NCBI RefSeq assembly: GCF_000188695.1
Contig: NW_004754901.1
Span: 608,678-626,171, forward strand
Length of the DNA stretch: 17,494 nucleotides
Direction of reading: 5' to 3'
Source of the DNA: Salpingoeca rosetta
Lineage: Eukaryota > Opisthokonta > Choanoflagellata > Craspedida > Salpingoecidae
The notes below the pieces were generated by a model. It was not told the DNA's origin, ran no database searches, and saw nothing but the letters and a program-made list of their open reading frames with translations. Both the position numbers and the translations under genes were made by a program. Positions 1 through 9,701 of this stretch are shown one piece after another. Numbering within the stretch: the stretch's first letter is position 1; each line of letters opens with the position of its first letter.

Positions 1-707
1 GTGTGTGTGTGCATGTGTGTGCATGTGCGTGATTGATTGTAATTGCGCGGGGAGTGCATGTCTACACGTGTAAGGGAGGGAGAGAGAGGGGGGGGGGAAA
101 GACGTGTGGAGGACAGTGTGTTTGCGTGCATGTGCATGTGCACACGATGCTGTTCTTTGCTTTGCTTTGCTTTGCTTTGCTTTGCTTTGCTTTGCTTTGC
201 TTTCTTACACGTCCATATGTGTCTGCAATACACTGCATAAGCTACACAGTGATGTATGTGATCACGAATAGCGCTTTGCGGTGAACAGAGCACAGAAATG
301 GAATGTGTGTGTGTGCGGATGTGAGGGATGTGTGTGTGTGTGTGTGTGTGCGTGTATGTGTTTGAAGGACTGTTCTATTGACTGTCAGTCTGCCGTTCTG
401 CGTTGTCGCATTGTCGTTGTCGTTGTCGGTGATGAGAAGTGATGTGAACAACCACTCGACCACGCTGATGTTGATGGTCGGCGTCACAGTCACTTGTGCT
501 TGACAAGGGAATGGTTGCGTTGTGATTGTTAACGAGTGGCTTCCCAGCACTGCCTCTGCTGCACCGCTCGTTGACACGGGTGCCCTGGTCGTGAGGGTCG
601 TCGGTGGGCGATTGAAGTATTGGTTGTGTGTGCCTGTGTGCGGTGGTGGTGGTGAGGAACGTGTCGTGTCACAACGTCACCATGCTGGGTGAGAGACAGG
701 CGTTGCA
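1..707 (-). repeat. Left arm of a long inverted repeat
   Basis: This stretch is the reverse complement of about 10345-11086, with few substitutions plus length changes at simple repeats. Matching landmarks are the block at 33-60, a TTTGC pentamer array (nine units at 156-200 here, five GCAAA units at 10906-10930 there), the block at 206-300, the nearly identical 361-620 segment, and 645-707. Similarity is lost just before the sulfatase start codon. It still continues at position 1, so the arm extends beyond the window. The arm also fills the whole 5' flank of the sulfatase gene, so any promoter for that gene must lie here or start inside it. I recognise no transposase or terminal motif, and cannot say whether it is a mobile element, a segmental duplication or part of a duplicated gene. 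Confidence 0.9.
368..583 (-). CDS. Possible exon in left repeat arm, unknown extracellular-type protein
   Basis: A 72-codon open frame reading outward from the repeat, in the same frame as 10501-10716 on the plus strand. By eye the two copies differ at four positions, all silent third-codon changes (Ala, Thr, Ser and Glu codons). The peptide is rich in Ser and Thr, has three N-glycosylation sequons (NIS, NAT, NRT) and contains the run VVEWLFTSLLITD. I do not recognise the family. The next difference, just past the end, changes Leu to Phe, and farther on an indel puts a stop into this copy, so conservation appears limited to this segment. Exon borders are unknown; a CAG immediately before the GCACCC start could be an acceptor. 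It may be a real exon, a pseudogene remnant, or chance. Confidence 0.3.
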
Positions 708-742
708 TTCATTGCTGAGAAATTTTATGTTGACTGGGAAGG

Positions 743-1582
743 ATGATGATGATGAGACGCAGGATGATGGTGGTGGCGGTGGTACAACTGCTCGTGTTGA
801 TGTGTTGCGGTGTGGCGGCGTCGCATGTGTCTTCTGGTAGGAAGGCGTCCATCTTCTTTCTGCTCACGGATGACCAAGACGTCGACATGGGCTTTGTGTC
901 CCAGCCCAAGCTCGTCAGCCTGTGGCAGAAGCAAGGCGGTGTGTGTGTGTGTTCGTGCGTGTGTGTGTGTGTGTGTGCGTGTGTATGAGAGAGTGTGTGT
1001 GCGTGTGCATGTGCGTGTGTATGAGAGTGAGTGTGTGTGTGTGTATGAGAGAGAGTGTGTGCGTGTGCATGTGCGTGTGTATGAGAGAGTGTGTGTGTGT
1101 CTGTGTGTGTGTGTGTTTGCAGCTGTAGCTGAGGCTATGTCAAGCTGTATGTCAAGCTGTATGTCAAGCTGTATTGTGGTGTGTCTGCATGCGTTTGAAT
1201 ATGTATTTCTACTTCATGTCTGTGTACCTATCTGTCCACCCGTGCGCCTGTCCGCTTGCCACGCACTTGCGCACTGCCGTCCTCCCTTCCTCCCCCCCCC
1301 CCCATCCACGGGGCTGCCGGACGTCAAGGCTGGCCCTGCCTCTTTTTCTCTGTGCACAGTCTGACACACCACTGGCCTGCTCCTGCGTTGCCCTTGCAGC
1401 CACATTGGAAGCAGCCTTTGCCAGCACACCTGTGTGTTGTCCTTCACGCGCAGGCATCCAGACGGGAAGGTACATCCACAACGTCCCCATGACCAACAAC
1501 TCCATCCCGGGCAATTGTTCCAGCACTGCGTGGCAGCAAGGCGCCGAGAGGCACAACATCGGCCACCTCATGAAACAAGCCG

Positions 1583-1672
<90 letters not shown>

Positions 1673-1893
1673 ATGTGTGTATGCAAGAGAGGGATTGCGT
1701 TGCCTTGCAGCCACATTGGAAGCAGCCTTTGCCAGCACACCTGTGTGTTGTCCTTCACGCGCAGGCATCCAGACGGGAAGGTACATCCACAACGTCCCCA
1801 TGACCAACAACTCCATCCCGGGCAATTGTTCCAGCACTGCGTGGCAGCAAGGCGCCGAGAGGCACAACATCGGCCACCTCATGAAACAAGCCG

Positions 1894-1979
<86 letters not shown>

Positions 1980-4265
1980 ATGTGTATTCGAGGGAGGGAG
2001 TGCGCGCGCTCCCTCTATCTGTGTATGTGCCTGTCTTTCTGTGTCTCTCTCTGCATGTGCTTGTCGTTGTTTGTGGTGCTTGCTCCCTGTTCAGTGGCCT
2101 CTTGCAGCTGCAGTTGTGTCCTTTCATCGCTGGCACTGCCCCACACGGCACCTCTCACTTGCAGGTTACACAACAATGTACACGGGCAAATACTTGAACC
2201 AGTACGTGCATCGTGGCACGCGTATCGTTGACACGCGCACGACCGACAGTGTTTCGTTGCTGCATGTATGATGGATTCACGCACACGAACGCAGCCACGT
2301 ACATACACGCATTCAAAGATACACATACACACGCATACATACACGCACATACACACGCACACTCATACTCACATACACGCACATACATACACATTCACAT
2401 GCACACGTGCGATTGTCTTGGGTGCAGATACGGTGCACCGAGTGCCGGTGGTGTGCAGCATGTTCCTCGCGGATGGGACAACTGGCAAGCACGTAAGCTC
2501 GTCATGTACGCGCATGCGTGTGCGTGTGTGGTCATGTGCACATGCGTGTACATGCGTGAACATGCTCGTGTGTGTATGTGTACTCGTGTGTGTATGCATC
2601 GCTGTATCGATGTGAAAATGTGTGTGTGTGTGAACGCGCCGTGCATGCTGGTTTCCAGCCTGGCAGTGGTTATGCTCCCAGTTCATGTACCGCCTTGCTG
2701 TCCATGTATGTATGTATGTATGTATGTATGTATGTATGTATGTATGTATGTATGTATGTATGTATGCATGTATGTATGTATGTGTGTATGTATGTATGTA
2801 TGTATGTATGTATGTATGTATGTATGTATATATGTATGTATGTCTGTGCAGTTGTCGGCAACAGCGTGTACTACGACTACGTGATCTCCAACAACGGAAC
2901 CCCGGAGTCACACGGCAACACGTACCTGCCAAACGTATGTGACACGTCCGTGAGTGGCGCGCGTGCTTGTGAACTTGTGCGTGCGTATGCACTTGTACGT
3001 GCGTGTGTGTGCACTTGAACGTGCGTGCGTGTGCGTGTGTGTATGTGTTTGTGTGTGTGCGTGAGTGTTGTCATTTTGCTTTGTCTGTAAGCCTACTGCT
3101 GTTGCTCCACCTGGACACGCCGCCACGCTGCGTGCTCCTTGATCCTATGCGTCACACCACGCACACCACCACCACCACCACTCCCCGCACACCGCTGGCA
3201 TGCCGTGGCAGCTGCTGTTGGACAAGACATCCGATTTCCTGCGGACACTGGAAGGGACTGATGACCCCTTCTTCATCATGGTTGGCACTCCGTCATGCCA
3301 CGACCCCACAGAGCCTGCACCAGAATATGCGCACCTCCTGCCAAACGCAACTGCCCCGCGCCCGCCAAACTACGGTCAGCAGCTGCTGTGCCTTTGTGTC
3401 TCTGTGTATGTGTGTGTGTTTCTGTGCATATGTGTGTGTGTATGCATGTTTCTGTGTATATGTGTGTTTCTGTGCATATGTGTGTATTTGTGTGCGTGTA
3501 GTTGTGTTTCTGTTTCTGTTTCTGTTTCTGTGTGTTTCTGTTTGTGTGTGTGTGTGTGTTCGTCCGTGTGCTCCGTTGAAAGGACTGTCTCGCACTGCGC
3601 CCCCTGTTGCTGCTTGCAGGCAAGGCGTTTCGAGACAAGCACTGGTTTGTTGCAAAGCAAGGAGAGGTCGCAGGTTTTGGATCAGGTAGACAGACATGGC
3701 ACATGCAATTGCGTTTATTGCCAGACACACGCACTCACACGTGCCACACGTTCACTCACACGCACTCACTCACTCACTCACTCACTCACACGCACACACT
3801 CACTCACTCACTCACTCACTCACTCACCTTCGACGTGTGTTCTGGCACGACGCGCGCTGCTTTTGCATGTTGATTGCGCCTGTCATACGGCAAAGGGTAT
3901 GCGCCAATCGAGGAGAAGTACAATGATCTGCAGTACCGCCGACGCGCCCTCACGCTCATGACTGTTGATGACATCGTCGCAAACGTCACAGCGTACGCCA
4001 ATGCCTCGTGCACTCGTGGCCTAAGTTGTTTATGTTGTTTAAGTTGTTGTTGTTGGTTTTAAGTTGTTGTTTAAGTTGTTGGTTGTAAGTTGTTGTAAGT
4101 TGTTGTTGTTGTTGTTGTTGTTTCAGTAGTTGTTGTTGTTTTAGTTGTTGTTGTTGTTGTTGTTGTTTCAGTAGTTGTTGTTGTTTAAGTTGTTGTTGTT
4201 GTTTATGTTGTTGTTGTTGTTTTAAGTTGTTGTTGTTGTTTAAGTTGTTGTTGTTGTTGTTTAAG

Positions 4266-4302
<37 letters not shown>

Positions 4303-5453
4303 GTGCGACGATGACTGTTGTGCGTGCATGCGCACATTTGCCACCACATCACCAGCAACACCGCCGCTTAGCACGACGCAAATACACTGCGCTCATTCGA
4401 TCGGTACCTGCGTCTTGGCGCTGTCAGAACCCTGAAGAGCATGGGGCGACTGAACAACACATATTTCTTCTACGCCTCAGGTTGCATACGCAGTGCCTCT
4501 TGTGTTCACGTGTGTGTGCGTTTGTGTTTGTGTTTGCGTGTGCGTGCATGTGTGCTTCTGCGCGTGTGTTGAGTGCCTGTGAGTGTGTACGTGCGCGTAT
4601 GCGCGTGTTTTTACCTTTCCGTTCGTGGCACGATGTACATTGTGTGCATATGTGTGCATGTTTCGTCGTAAGTTTCAAGTGTTCTTCTGTTTGCTCACGC
4701 TGGCACGACAATCGACATTGACTCAAAACAATGTCAGATCACGGCTATCATCTTGGCAACTTTGCGGTTGGTGCCAACGCGCATGTATACACACATGCAC
4801 ACACGTGCACATGCACATATGCACACACATGCACATATCCGAACTATGGGTGCCACTGCTGCGTTTACTGTTGCTTTTGCTGTTGCTGTTTCTGCTGCTC
4901 CTCTGCTCACCTTATGACGCCACCTCGCTTCCTGTGCACAACGCAACAGGTCCTCAAGGATAAACGCCTGCCCTACGAAACAGACCTTCGCATCCCAGCC
5001 GTTGTTCGTGGGCCACACATCAAACCAGGTGTGTCTAATCGTGTGTGTGTGTGTGTGTGAATCTTATTGTGAGTTGTGTATATCACCATATGTGTGTTCG
5101 CGTGTGCGTGTGTACATCATATATTTGTGTGTACTTGTGTATGTGTGTGTGTGTGTGCGTTTTCGCGTGTGTTGTGTACATCATGTGTGGCGTTGTATCT
5201 GGACCTCTGCCACACGATGTCGCTGTCGTGATGGCATCTTCCCTTTTACTCAGCGCGTGCTCTGCTGCTTTGCTGGAATGACACCCCCCTCCCCCTCGTG
5301 CCCGTACTTGGCTGAACTTCCTCCTCCCCCGACATCTCATGCAGGTCATGTCGTTCGCTCCCCCGTCACTCTCGTCGACTTTGCACCAACGTTCCTCGAC
5401 ATTGCTGGCGCGCCAGTAAGCAGCCTCGTGTGTGCGTCTGCTTGTTTGTTTGC

Positions 5454-5507
<54 letters not shown>

Positions 5508-7065
5508 ATGCGTGCGTGCTTGCGTGTGTATGTGATCTCAGCTTGGCTGGCGAGATGCAGTGTTTGCGAGAGCCTGCATCCGAGCACACATGCCTGTGCC
5601 CTCGCGTTTGGGTGGTGGTGCTGGAAGCGAAATGCCTGCCCTTGTTCGAGTGGCCTGCCTGGCAGTTACAGTCTCACCCCATTGCCACACCTTCACAATG
5701 CATCAAGATCCCAGACACGATGGATGGCGTCAGCATGCTCCCAGTTCTCACCGGCCAAGAGGTGTGCCCATGTGTGTGTGTGTGTGTGTGTGCTGTTCAC
5801 TGTGTTTGCTGTGTTTACTGTGTTGATTTATTTATTTATTTATTTGTTTGTTTGTTTGTTTGTTTGTTTGTTTGTTTGTTTGTTTGTTTGTTTGGCTATC
5901 TCTGTGTTTGGCTGTCTCTGTCTCCGTCAACCTTTTGTACCATGGCGACACTTTTTCATCCGTCACACTCTTCCCTTCTCGTTCCTAACTCTCTCCCTTC
6001 TGCACACCGCACTCCGTTGCACCCCACCCCAACCCCACCCATTCTCCCTCGCCCTCTGTCCCCCAACCGAAACTTCAGGCTGATGTGCGAACGGACTTCC
6101 TCGTTGAGTATCACGGGGAGGGGCAGCCGCCGTCAAGCCAGCGGCTGCCATGCCTCGTCCCAGATATGTCATGCATGCTGGTGCGTGCTCACTCGCTCGC
6201 TCGCTCGTGCGTGGGCTCGTTTGCATTCGCACGTGCTCAACCCTGTTCCTTGTGGGTGAATCCCTTTTTTCTTTCGCCCGTTTGCATGTGCGCTTCCTGC
6301 ACATGTTGTGTGTGGTTGGGTGTATATGTGTGTGCATCATCGTGTGTGTGTGTATGTGTGTGTGTACATCATTGTGCATGTGCATACATGTACATGATTC
6401 CTTGTTAACTGCTCACATCACACCCCCTGATGCGGCTGCTGCTTCCACTCAGGTTGGTCCTGAGATGGAGATGCATCCACCGCGATGGCCGCACGCGCCA
6501 ATCTGCAGCTGCCAAGATGCACACAACAACACATACGAGTGTGTGCGAACACTTGACCGCCAGAGTCAGTAGATGCATGGGTGTAGTGTGTGTGTGTGTG
6601 TGTGTGTTTGGGGGTGATGTGGATTGAGCGAGGACCTATGCGTGGGTTGTTTGCTTTGGCACAATAGCACAGCATGTTTGATTGCCTGCCAGAGTGTCCT
6701 ATACGCACCCAATCGCTTGAATATTCCTTTCTATTTTCACTCACTCACTGGCACGTAACATCTGTTGCTATCGCACGCATGCACGCACACATATGTGTGT
6801 CCATCCGCCCGCACTCTTCCTCATTACCCTGCGCCCGCTCCCCCGCTGCGTTCAAGATGGACTGAACACGCTGTACTGCGAGATGGAGTCTGGATTCAGG
6901 GAATTCTACAACATCACAGGCGACCCACATCAGCTGGTGAATGCCATTAACACGACAGAACCAACGCTCATCGCACAACTGGCTCGCCGCTTGCACGCTC
7001 TCAAGCAATGCAAGGGCCCTTCGTGTCGTCAGAGACACACAGCACAGCACAACCCAACGTCTTAA
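743..7065 (+). CDS. GNS: N-acetylglucosamine-6-sulfatase (GNS-like), multi-exon
   Basis: Arylsulfatase-superfamily hydrolase expected to remove 6-sulfate from N-acetylglucosamine in heparan and keratan sulfate in the lysosome or secretory route. The spliced model is 532 aa, against about 552 for human GNS. It opens with a run of Met codons, Arg-rich residues and a hydrophobic signal peptide (about residues 8-26). Metal-binding LLTDDQD is at 40-46. The sulfatase signature CCPSR is at 78-82, its first Cys being the formylglycine precursor. GKYLNQYG follows, then TPSCH (His218), SDHGYHLG at 314-321, DKR at 328-330 and DIAGAP. The C-terminal part has the family's NNTYECVRT and [10 protein letters not shown] motifs and ends shortly after GPSCR, so it is shorter than the human tail. 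Every expected catalytic motif is present. The start is the first Met of the run upstream of the signal peptide. The gene lies 5' to EB1 on the same strand, with no obvious functional link. The gene symbol is by homology. Confidence 0.93.
939..1399 (+). repeat. Intron 1 of the GNS-like gene with GT-rich minisatellites
   Basis: A 461-nt intron starting directly with GTGTGTGT at the donor. Positions about 985-1095 hold an imperfect minisatellite built on GTGTGTATGAGAG plus a GTGCATGTGCGTG segment. Positions 1137-1172 hold three exact copies of the 12-mer ATGTCAAGCTGT. A C-rich stretch near 1292-1305 precedes the TTGCAG acceptor. I see no gene inside. Confidence 0.8.
1386..1975 (+). repeat. Tandem duplication of the sulfatase catalytic exon
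   Basis: Positions 1400-1582 and 1711-1893 are the same 183-nt exon; I saw no differences over the full length. The copies are offset by 311 nt, and the similarity extends into the preceding acceptor and the following (GT)n tract and TTTGCATGTGTA sequence. Both copies have a TTGCAG acceptor and a GTGCGT donor. The exon is 61 codons and phase 1-1, so using either copy, both copies or neither keeps the frame. It carries the formylglycine motif CCPSR and GRYIHNVPM. The duplication could be a recent biological event mediated by the GT tracts, or an assembly error at a long microsatellite. Confidence 0.93.
2702..2846 (+). repeat. (TATG)n tetranucleotide microsatellite
   Basis: A near-perfect TATG/ATGT array of about 36 units inside GNS intron 4, broken by single-base variants (GCATG near 2766, GTGTATG near 2783, ATATATG near 2828). 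It ends only about 5 bp before the CAG acceptor of exon 5 at 2852, so it forms much of the 3' end of that intron. Confidence 0.95.
3763..3829 (+). repeat. (ACTC)n tetranucleotide microsatellite
   Basis: An array of CACT/ACTC units interrupted by an ACACGCACAC segment, in GNS intron 7 between exons 3620-3685 and 3896-3992. Confidence 0.9.
3993..4427 (+). repeat. GNS intron 8, almost entirely (GTT)n
   Basis: A 435-nt intron. From about 4023 to 4302 it is a degenerate GTT trinucleotide array punctuated by TTTAAG, GTAAG and TTTCAGTAG interruptions, which create several internal donor-like and acceptor-like motifs. The last uninterrupted run is about 4264-4302. Nothing coding is seen; the array translates only as leucine or valine runs. 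Confidence 0.9.
5456..5506 (+). repeat. (GT)n microsatellite in GNS intron 12
   Basis: A perfect GT run of about 25 units between exons 5345-5415 and 5708-5761. Confidence 0.95.
5827..5894 (+). repeat. (TTTA)n-(TTTG)n compound microsatellite
   Basis: Four TTTA units run directly into about twelve TTTG units in GNS intron 13 (5762-6078). The rest of that intron is C/T-rich and leads into the TTCAG acceptor of exon 14 at 6079. Confidence 0.93.
6565..6856 (+). other. GNS intron 15
   Basis: A 292-nt intron with a short GT run at 6587-6607 and a C-rich 3' end before the TTCAAG acceptor. No coding signal is visible. The donor is GTCAGT after CAGA. Confidence 0.6.
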
Positions 7066-7648
7066 GCTCCTTACCATGTGTGTGAATATGTGTGCTTTCC
7101 TTTTTGTCGTCGTTGTTGTTTCATTTTCGTGTACAGATGTCTCTGAATCCAGGCTGTGTTGTTCAAGGTGTTACCCCCCCCCCTACCTGCGGTGCATTGA
7201 CTGTGGGGCAGTTGAGCGGCTTGAACTACCCCCGACTCGCGCACGTGCTACTGACCGACACCCAGTATCTTTGGTGCAACCGTTAAACAAAGTACAACAG
7301 AGAATTCAGGGAATTCAGATGCAATCTCAGGTACTGGGATGTCTCTCATGTCCCTCGCAGTTTCCTCCATGAGGCTCTCGAGGCAGGCATTGCTGTTCTC
7401 TCCCAAACGCATCATTGTGTGCAAAAGGGTGTCCTTGTAATAGTATAATATCCTATTTCAAGGCGTTTTTGCCTGAAGTCAGTCTGTCAGTTAGGTTTAT
7501 TTTTGCCCAACACACGCAAAGTCGTTACAGAGACGAAACAGGCAAGATGGTGCTGCTGTTGTGGCCGTGGGGTGTTTGACACATCGGAATGACCAGTGTG
7601 CTGAGCAAGCTGAAATGAGCAAGCAACCTCACATCCGACTGTCTGGTG

Positions 7649-7702
<54 letters not shown>

Positions 7703-7729
7703 ACACGCTGTGTTGTTTTTGTTTTGCAG
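7066..7729 (+). other. GNS 3' flank and EB1 5' region
   Basis: This stretch should contain the sulfatase 3'UTR and the EB1 promoter and 5'UTR. A T-rich run ending in TACAG at 7136 looks like a splice acceptor, followed by a frame open to 7372 (see findings). A small imperfect hairpin, AAGGC-GTTTTT-GCCTGAA, is near 7458-7476. A (GT)n run occupies about 7650-7699. TTTTGTTTTGCAG at 7717-7729 is a convincing acceptor upstream of the EB1 ATG, implying an EB1 5'UTR intron whose donor is probably at the start of the GT run. I see no AATAAA and no TATA box. Confidence 0.55.
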
Positions 7730-7751
7730 CGTGAAGACTTGAGCTTGAACC

Positions 7752-8744
7752 ATGGCAGTGAACGTGCACGCGACGAGCGTCAACACAGGCGCATTCTCCC
7801 GCAATGACATGATCGAGTGGGTGAATGACTTGCTCAAGCTCAGCTACACCAAGGTTGAGAACCTCTGCACAGGTACGTACAGCATTCGTTCAACTGCCTC
7901 TCCAAACGCGTGTGTGTGTGTGCGTGTGTGCGTGTGTGCATGCATTTTGGGCTTCTCTTCGTGTAATGTACTTTCCTTTTGCCGCACTGCTTGAACTCTA
8001 ACATCGTCGCTCATTCACACACCCATGGCCATGCTTAGGCGCAGCGTACTGTCAGCTGATGGATATGCTGTGGCCAGGCCTGGTGAACTTGAAGAAGGTC
8101 AAGTTTGACGCCAAGCACGACTACGAGTTTATCGAGAACTTCAAGATCCTTCAGGTGGGTTCACCTGATGCGGTAACGCTGTTGGCAGCCGGCAACTGCC
8201 TCATGTGCCATAACCATGCCCGTGTAGTTGTGGTTGCTGACTGCTGCTGCTGCTGCTGCTTGTCTTCATGTCACCACAGTCGACGTTCAAGAAGAAGAAG
8301 GTGGACAAGGAGATCCCTGTGGAGCGTTTGGTCAAAGGCCGCTTCCAGGACAACTTTGAGTTTGGCCAATGGTTCAAGAAGGTACAGTAGTGGGCGTTTG
8401 TACTTGGCTTGTTTGAAATGTGTGGTGTGTGGTTGCGTGCATGGGTATTCGTGCTTGCGCATGTGAGTATGTTTGCACACGAGTGTTTTGCCTGCATGAA
8501 CTACAAAGCATGGCATCTCTATCACGCACTGACACGTGTGTGTGTGTGTGTGTTTGTATGTGTGTGTGTGTGTGTGTTGACCAGTTCTTCGATGCAAACT
8601 ACGGCGGTCACGACTACAACCCCGAGGACAGGCGTGCCGGCAAGAAGGTTGCCGCCCCACCCTCCCTCAACGAACCTCCCAAGAAAGGACGCACAAAGCG
8701 TATGATGTCCTTGCGTCACGTGGTGTGTGTGTGTGTGGTTGTGT

Positions 8745-8805
<61 letters not shown>

Positions 8806-9244
8806 CCACAGCCTTGTCGGACATATCCACCACCATCATGACCATCACATCCACCACCACCAACACTGCTACCACGACCGACATGATCACCACCACGATC
8901 ACGGCTAGCGTCGGGGATGAAGGCGCAGTCGACAGGTGCAACGACCGCTGCTTCCGGCCGCACGCGCGCTGCTGGCAAGACACCAACAGGAGCATCATCA
9001 TCTTCAGCAACAACAACAACGCCGAGGAAGGGTGGTGGTGGCGCCTCGTCATCGTCGTCCAATGCCGCCGTTGCTGCGGAGCTGAAGGAGAAGAACATTG
9101 AGATTGAGCAGCTGAAGGCCGAGGTCATATATGAACGTTGCTGCTGCTGCTGTTGGCGTGGGAGGGGAGTGTGATTGACTGCGGTTATGGAACTGGTTGT
9201 TTTGCTCTTTGAGGATCTATCCGTCTGCGCCTTTCACGAACGTA

Positions 9245-9294
<50 letters not shown>

Positions 9295-9701
9295 CTCTCT
9301 CTCGTACACGCGTGCTTGCATACATGCAGCGGGAGCAACTGCTGCTGACGATCAACGGCCTGGAGAAAGAGCGTGACTTCTACTTTGGAAAACTCAGACA
9401 GCTCGAGGTGAACACGATACGCACAGCCGTGGACAGAACCAAAGCTCATCACACACGCACTTGCACATACACACGCACACAGTCTCTCTTTGCAAGTGTA
9501 CTGTTTGCTCGTTTGATTCATGCGCACACACACACACACTCTCTCTCTCGCTCACCTGCGCGTGGCGGTTGTTTTGACTGTCAGGTTGAGTGCCAGGAGG
9601 GGACGGAGACGCTTCCTGTGGAGCACATCCTGAGCGTCCTTTACGAGACGGCCGAGGGTTTTGTGCAGCCAGAGAGCGATGACGAGGAACAGCACAGCTG
9701 A
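7752..9701 (+). CDS. EB1: EB1/MAPRE family microtubule plus-end-binding protein
   Basis: Tracks growing microtubule plus ends and recruits partner proteins. The spliced model is 278 aa; human EB1 is 268. The calponin-homology domain spans roughly residues 14-120 and shows the family's [38 protein letters not shown] and [21 protein letters not shown] blocks, then [14 protein letters not shown] basic Ser/Thr/Ala/Gly-rich linker covers about 140-200. The EB-homology coiled coil has [11 protein letters not shown] and the hallmark [13 protein letters not shown], ending with [13 protein letters not shown]. The C-terminus is acidic but ends DDEEQHS, lacking the EEY/F tail that recruits CAP-Gly proteins in animals and yeast. 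The ATG sits in ACCATGG, 22 nt into an exon that follows a strong acceptor. The symbol denotes the family. Confidence 0.95.
8749..8804 (+). repeat. (GT)n microsatellite in EB1 intron
   Basis: A perfect GT run inside the intron between the exon ending at 8699 and the exon starting at 8936, just upstream of the unused TTCCACAG acceptor. Confidence 0.95.
9246..9291 (+). repeat. (CA)n microsatellite in EB1 intron
   Basis: A perfect CA run followed by CTCTCTCTCTC, inside the intron ending at the GCAG acceptor before 9330. This is one of the few sense-strand CA tracts in the plus-strand genes. Confidence 0.95.

Larger units (their letters stand above)
743..7065 (+). other. GNS: Exon map of the GNS-like gene
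   Basis: Coding exons that join in phase: 743-938, 1400-1582 (or its duplicate 1711-1893), 2165-2201, 2428-2492, 2852-2934, 3212-3374, 3620-3685, 3896-3992, 4428-4480, 4738-4766, 4950-5028, 5345-5415, 5708-5761, 6079-6180, 6453-6564 and 6857-7065. Borders were set by GT/AG sites, reading phase and alignment to the known GNS motif order. Many donors are good (GTACGT after 2201, GTAAGC after 2492, GTATGT after 2934, GTAAGC after 5415). Weak spots: the donor after 4766 (GTTGGT; 4784 followed by GTATAC is an in-phase alternative adding six residues), the acceptor before 3896, the acceptor before 5708 (chosen to give GAP-IPDTMDG), and the donor after 6564. Confidence 0.8.
7752..9701 (+). other. 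EB1: Exon map of the EB1 gene
   Basis: Coding exons that join in phase: 7752-7872, 8039-8154, 8280-8381, 8585-8699, 8936-9123, 9330-9407 and 9585-9701. Total 837 nt. Donors include GTACGT (7873), GTGGGT (8155) and GTACAG (8382). The 8700-8935 intron is the least certain: a better-looking acceptor, TTCCACAG, ends at 8811, but the frame after it does not join to the EB-homology exons without another intron. CGACAG at 8935 restores the right frame. Confidence 0.8.

Noticed and set aside
922..1128. Long Cys/Val/Arg open frames in GT repeats, with matching Thr/His frames on the other strand, throughout the window
   Set aside because: They are translations of (GT)n and (CA)n microsatellites lying in introns or spacers and carry no domain signal.
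1137..1172. Three 12-bp direct repeats as a possible CRISPR array or regulatory iterons
   Set aside because: The units are contiguous with no spacers and lie inside a spliced intron; they are an ordinary minisatellite.
1209..1571. Minus-strand frame opposite the sulfatase catalytic exon
   Set aside because: It is a shadow of the exon; the plus-strand frame matches the sulfatase signature exactly.
7458..7476. Hairpin plus T-run as an intrinsic transcription terminator
   Set aside because: Intrinsic terminators are a bacterial feature; the stem is short and bulged and the setting is eukaryotic.
8812..8908. Histidine-rich frame (HIHHHHDHH type) resembling a metal-binding region
   Set aside because: It comes from CAC/CAT-rich intron sequence in a frame that does not join to either neighbouring EB1 exon.
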